Shown here: piece after piece, positions 62,578 through 64,000 of the stretch
Layout: each line of letters begins with the position of its first letter
Numbering within the stretch: position 1 is the stretch's first letter
NCBI RefSeq assembly: GCF_030823375.1
Contig: NZ_JAUSXB010000001.1
Location: 3,472,001 to 3,536,000, forward strand
Direction: 5' to 3'
Length of the DNA: 64,000 nucleotides
Source: Pseudarthrobacter siccitolerans
GTDB taxonomy: Bacteria; Actinomycetota; Actinomycetes; Actinomycetales; Micrococcaceae
The notes under the pieces: model-generated
Told to the model about the DNA's origin: nothing
The model's database searches: none
What the model saw: only the letters and a program-made list of their open reading frames with translations
Program-made: the position numbers and the translations under genes

Positions 62578-63707
62578 TACTTGGTGCGTCCTTCGGTGTA
62601 GGTGCGGTTGAAGTTCAGACGCTCGAAGATCGGGGCGTCGCTGAAACGGAAGAGATCAAACCCGGTGTCGGCCTGGAGGGACCAGGCGGCCCAGGAGGGA
62701 ACGACGAAGAGGTCGCCCTTGGCCAGGTGCTTTGTTTCGCCGTTCAGGACCACGGACCCCGTGCCTTCGAAGACCTGCCAGACGCTGGAGCCCACCTCGT
62801 GAATGGTGTCCGTGGTGGCGCCGGCGCGGAGGCGGTGGAACTCGGCCCGGATGGTGGGCATCACGTCCCCGCCGGTGGTCGGGTTGGTGAACCGGACGGC
62901 GGCGTGGCCTTGGGAGACGGTGGCGGGGTGGCCCTCGTCCTCCAGGAGCAGCTGCTCGGTCAGGGCGGCGTCGGTGTGCTTCCAGCGGTACGCGGCGATG
63001 GGGGAGCTGGTGGTGTCATCCAGGCCCGAGAGGGGGCGCAGGCCGGGGTGGGCCCAGAGCCGTTCGGAGCGGGAGATGTCCGGGGTCGCTTCGTCGGTGA
63101 CGCGTTCGGTGCCGAACTCGAAGAACCCGGCGTCGGCGTAGTGGACGAACGGGATGTCCAGCCCGTCGATCCAGGCCATCGGCTCATCGGTGTCGTTGTG
63201 GTGGCCGTGGAAGTTCCAGCCCGGGGTCAGCAGGAAATCCCCGCGGGACATCCGCACGGGGTCCCCGTTCACCACGGTCCACACACCCTCGCCTTCGACC
63301 ACGAACCGGAACGCGTTCTGTGAGTGCCGGTGCTCGGGGGCGGTTTCCCGACCGCCCAGGTACTGGATCGCGGCCCACAATGTCGGGGTGGCGTAGGGGG
63401 TGCCGGCCAGGCCGGGGTTCGCCAGGGCGATGGCCCGGCGTTCCCCGCCGCGGCCCACCGGCACCAGGTCACCGGCCCGGGCAGCCAACGGGTACAGGTC
63501 ATTCCACCGCCACACATGCGGCACGGCCTTCGGGCTTGGGACCATCGGCATCAAATCGCCGATTTCCGTCCACAACGGAACCAGGTTCTCCTTGCCGAAA
63601 TCCTTGTACAGCTGCTCCAGCTGTACAGCCTCCTCCGGTGTGGGCTCCGGCAGGGCATGGCTCGCGGCCACTGACTCATGGGTCGCGTTCTCGGCGCTGA
63701 TCGACAC
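62577..63707 (-). CDS. genD: Gentisate 1,2-dioxygenase
   Basis: 376 residues from a GTG at 63707 with AGGAGG seven bases before it; an upstream start at 63770 has no such site. Bicupin ring-cleavage dioxygenase. First cupin: PEHRHSQNAFRFVVEGEG (iron His126/His128), WNFHGHHNDTDEPMAWIDGLDIPF; the second cupin (RLRAGATTDTIHEVGSSVWQVFEGTGSVV) lacks one canonical His pair, as usual. It opens gentisate to maleylpyruvate with Fe(II) and O2. Confidence 0.93.
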   Translation of the reverse strand: MSISAENATHESVAASHALPEPTPEEAVQLEQLYKDFGKENLVPLWTEIGDLMPMVPSPKAVPHVWRWNDLYPLAARAGDLVPVGRGGERRAIALANPGLAGTPYATPTLWAAIQYLGGRETAPEHRHSQNAFRFVVEGEGVWTVVNGDPVRMSRGDFLLTPGWNFHGHHNDTDEPMAWIDGLDIPFVHYADAGFFEFGTERVTDEATPDISRSERLWAHPGLRPLSGLDDTTSSPIAAYRWKHTDAALTEQLLLEDEGHPATVSQGHAAVRFTNPTTGGDVMPTIRAEFHRLRAGATTDTIHEVGSSVWQVFEGTGSVVLNGETKHLAKGDLFVVPSWAAWSLQADTGFDLFRFSDAPIFERLNFNRTYTEGRTK

Positions 63708-63801
63708 GAAAGGCCTCCTGGATAGGTCCGAACAGTTTTGGCGTAGTTCGACCCTATGGAGGGACGGCATGTGATCGCGAGCATATTCTGCTCTACAGAA
63801 T

Positions 63802-64000
63802 TAGCGGGGTTGGAAGTAATCAGTCCGGCTCGGCCGGGTTTGCTGCAATGTCGATCTCCAGCTGCCGGCAGGTCTCGTGCAGGGCGGCCACCAGGCCGCG
63901 GTCGAACACTGTGCGGAACCGGGTGGCAGGAGTGGCGACGCTGATCGCCCCCACCACGTTGCCGTGCCGGTTGTGCAGTGCGATGCCGAGGGCGCTCACG
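63802..64000 (-). CDS. genR: IclR-family regulator, C-terminal part (partial)
   Basis: The minus strand from the right edge reads the end of an IclR effector domain: ALGIALHNRHGNVVGAISVA, then TPATRFRTVFDRGLVAALHE, and stops at 63802. GNVVGAISVATP is the typical end of the IclR ligand domain. It lies 95 bp before genD on the same strand. In Corynebacterium glutamicum the genR IclR gene has the same position, so it is probably the pathway regulator. Confidence 0.8.

Noticed and set aside
63756..63944. Plus-strand 62-codon ORF at the right edge
   Set aside because: It is antisense to the end of the IclR gene, whose frame shows the typical GNVVGAISVA segment.
1..64000. tRNA, rRNA or prophage/insertion sequence
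   Set aside because: No cloverleaf-like segment, transposase, integrase or phage gene found in gaps or frames; gaps are too short for rRNA.

Overview
The window is a high-GC actinobacterial chromosome segment, most like Arthrobacter/Pseudarthrobacter (Micrococcaceae). That placement is an inference. It rests on strongly G/C-ending codons, many GTG starts, a mycothiol-dependent maleylpyruvate isomerase in a gen-type gentisate cluster, a DtxR/IdeR-like iron box, and actinobacterial families (DUF4383, DUF4232, DUF4916, Lhr, GH76). Coding is dense and both strands are used. I saw no rRNA, tRNA, CRISPR array, insertion sequence or prophage.

Layout. 1-5.3 kb: a partial unknown gene, then a Tat/lipobox TAXI-type binding protein, a histidine kinase and a response regulator, all overlapping. 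They are divergent from an MHS-type carboxylate transporter with a 27-codon leader ORF. 5.4-14.8 kb: a serpin lipoprotein, a TetR/small membrane protein pair with palindromes between, a pyridoxal kinase of the two-cysteine type, dienelactone hydrolase, tgt, and small accessory genes. 14.8-20.4 kb: a frameshifted gene remnant, an iron(III) ABC transporter behind an IdeR-like box, and a GH76 protein. 20.5-34 kb: an acyl-CoA SDR/dehydrogenase pair, ppc, DedA, RluA, an ArsR-like/SRPBCC pair, a TetR/DUF4188 pair with a four-half-site operator, and a MocR (YczR-like)/YczE pair. 34-47 kb: a Nei/Fpg glycosylase and the giant Lhr helicase, an FAD-Rieske oxidoreductase, DUF4383, DUF4232, YcnI with a membrane partner, a nitronate monooxygenase-like enzyme and small unknowns.

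46.8-60.8 kb holds the most distinctive system. A LacI regulator diverges from a ten-gene, nearly gapless operon: sugar ABC importer without its own ATPase, two TIM-barrel epimerase/isomerase-like proteins around a Gfo/Idh/MocA oxidoreductase, glucuronate isomerase, fructuronate reductase, mannonate dehydratase, and finally a single 772-residue protein joining a complete gluconokinase to a cytoplasmic GH3 glycosidase. A 22-bp-stem terminator ends it. I infer import of uronate- or aldonate-bearing oligosaccharides, with intracellular hydrolysis and conversion to 2-keto-3-deoxygluconate and 6-phosphogluconate.

60.9-64 kb: on the minus strand, an IclR regulator (cut by the window edge) followed by gentisate dioxygenase, fumarylpyruvate hydrolase and maleylpyruvate isomerase with one-base stop/start overlaps. 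This matches the genR-D-F-M order known from Corynebacterium glutamicum.
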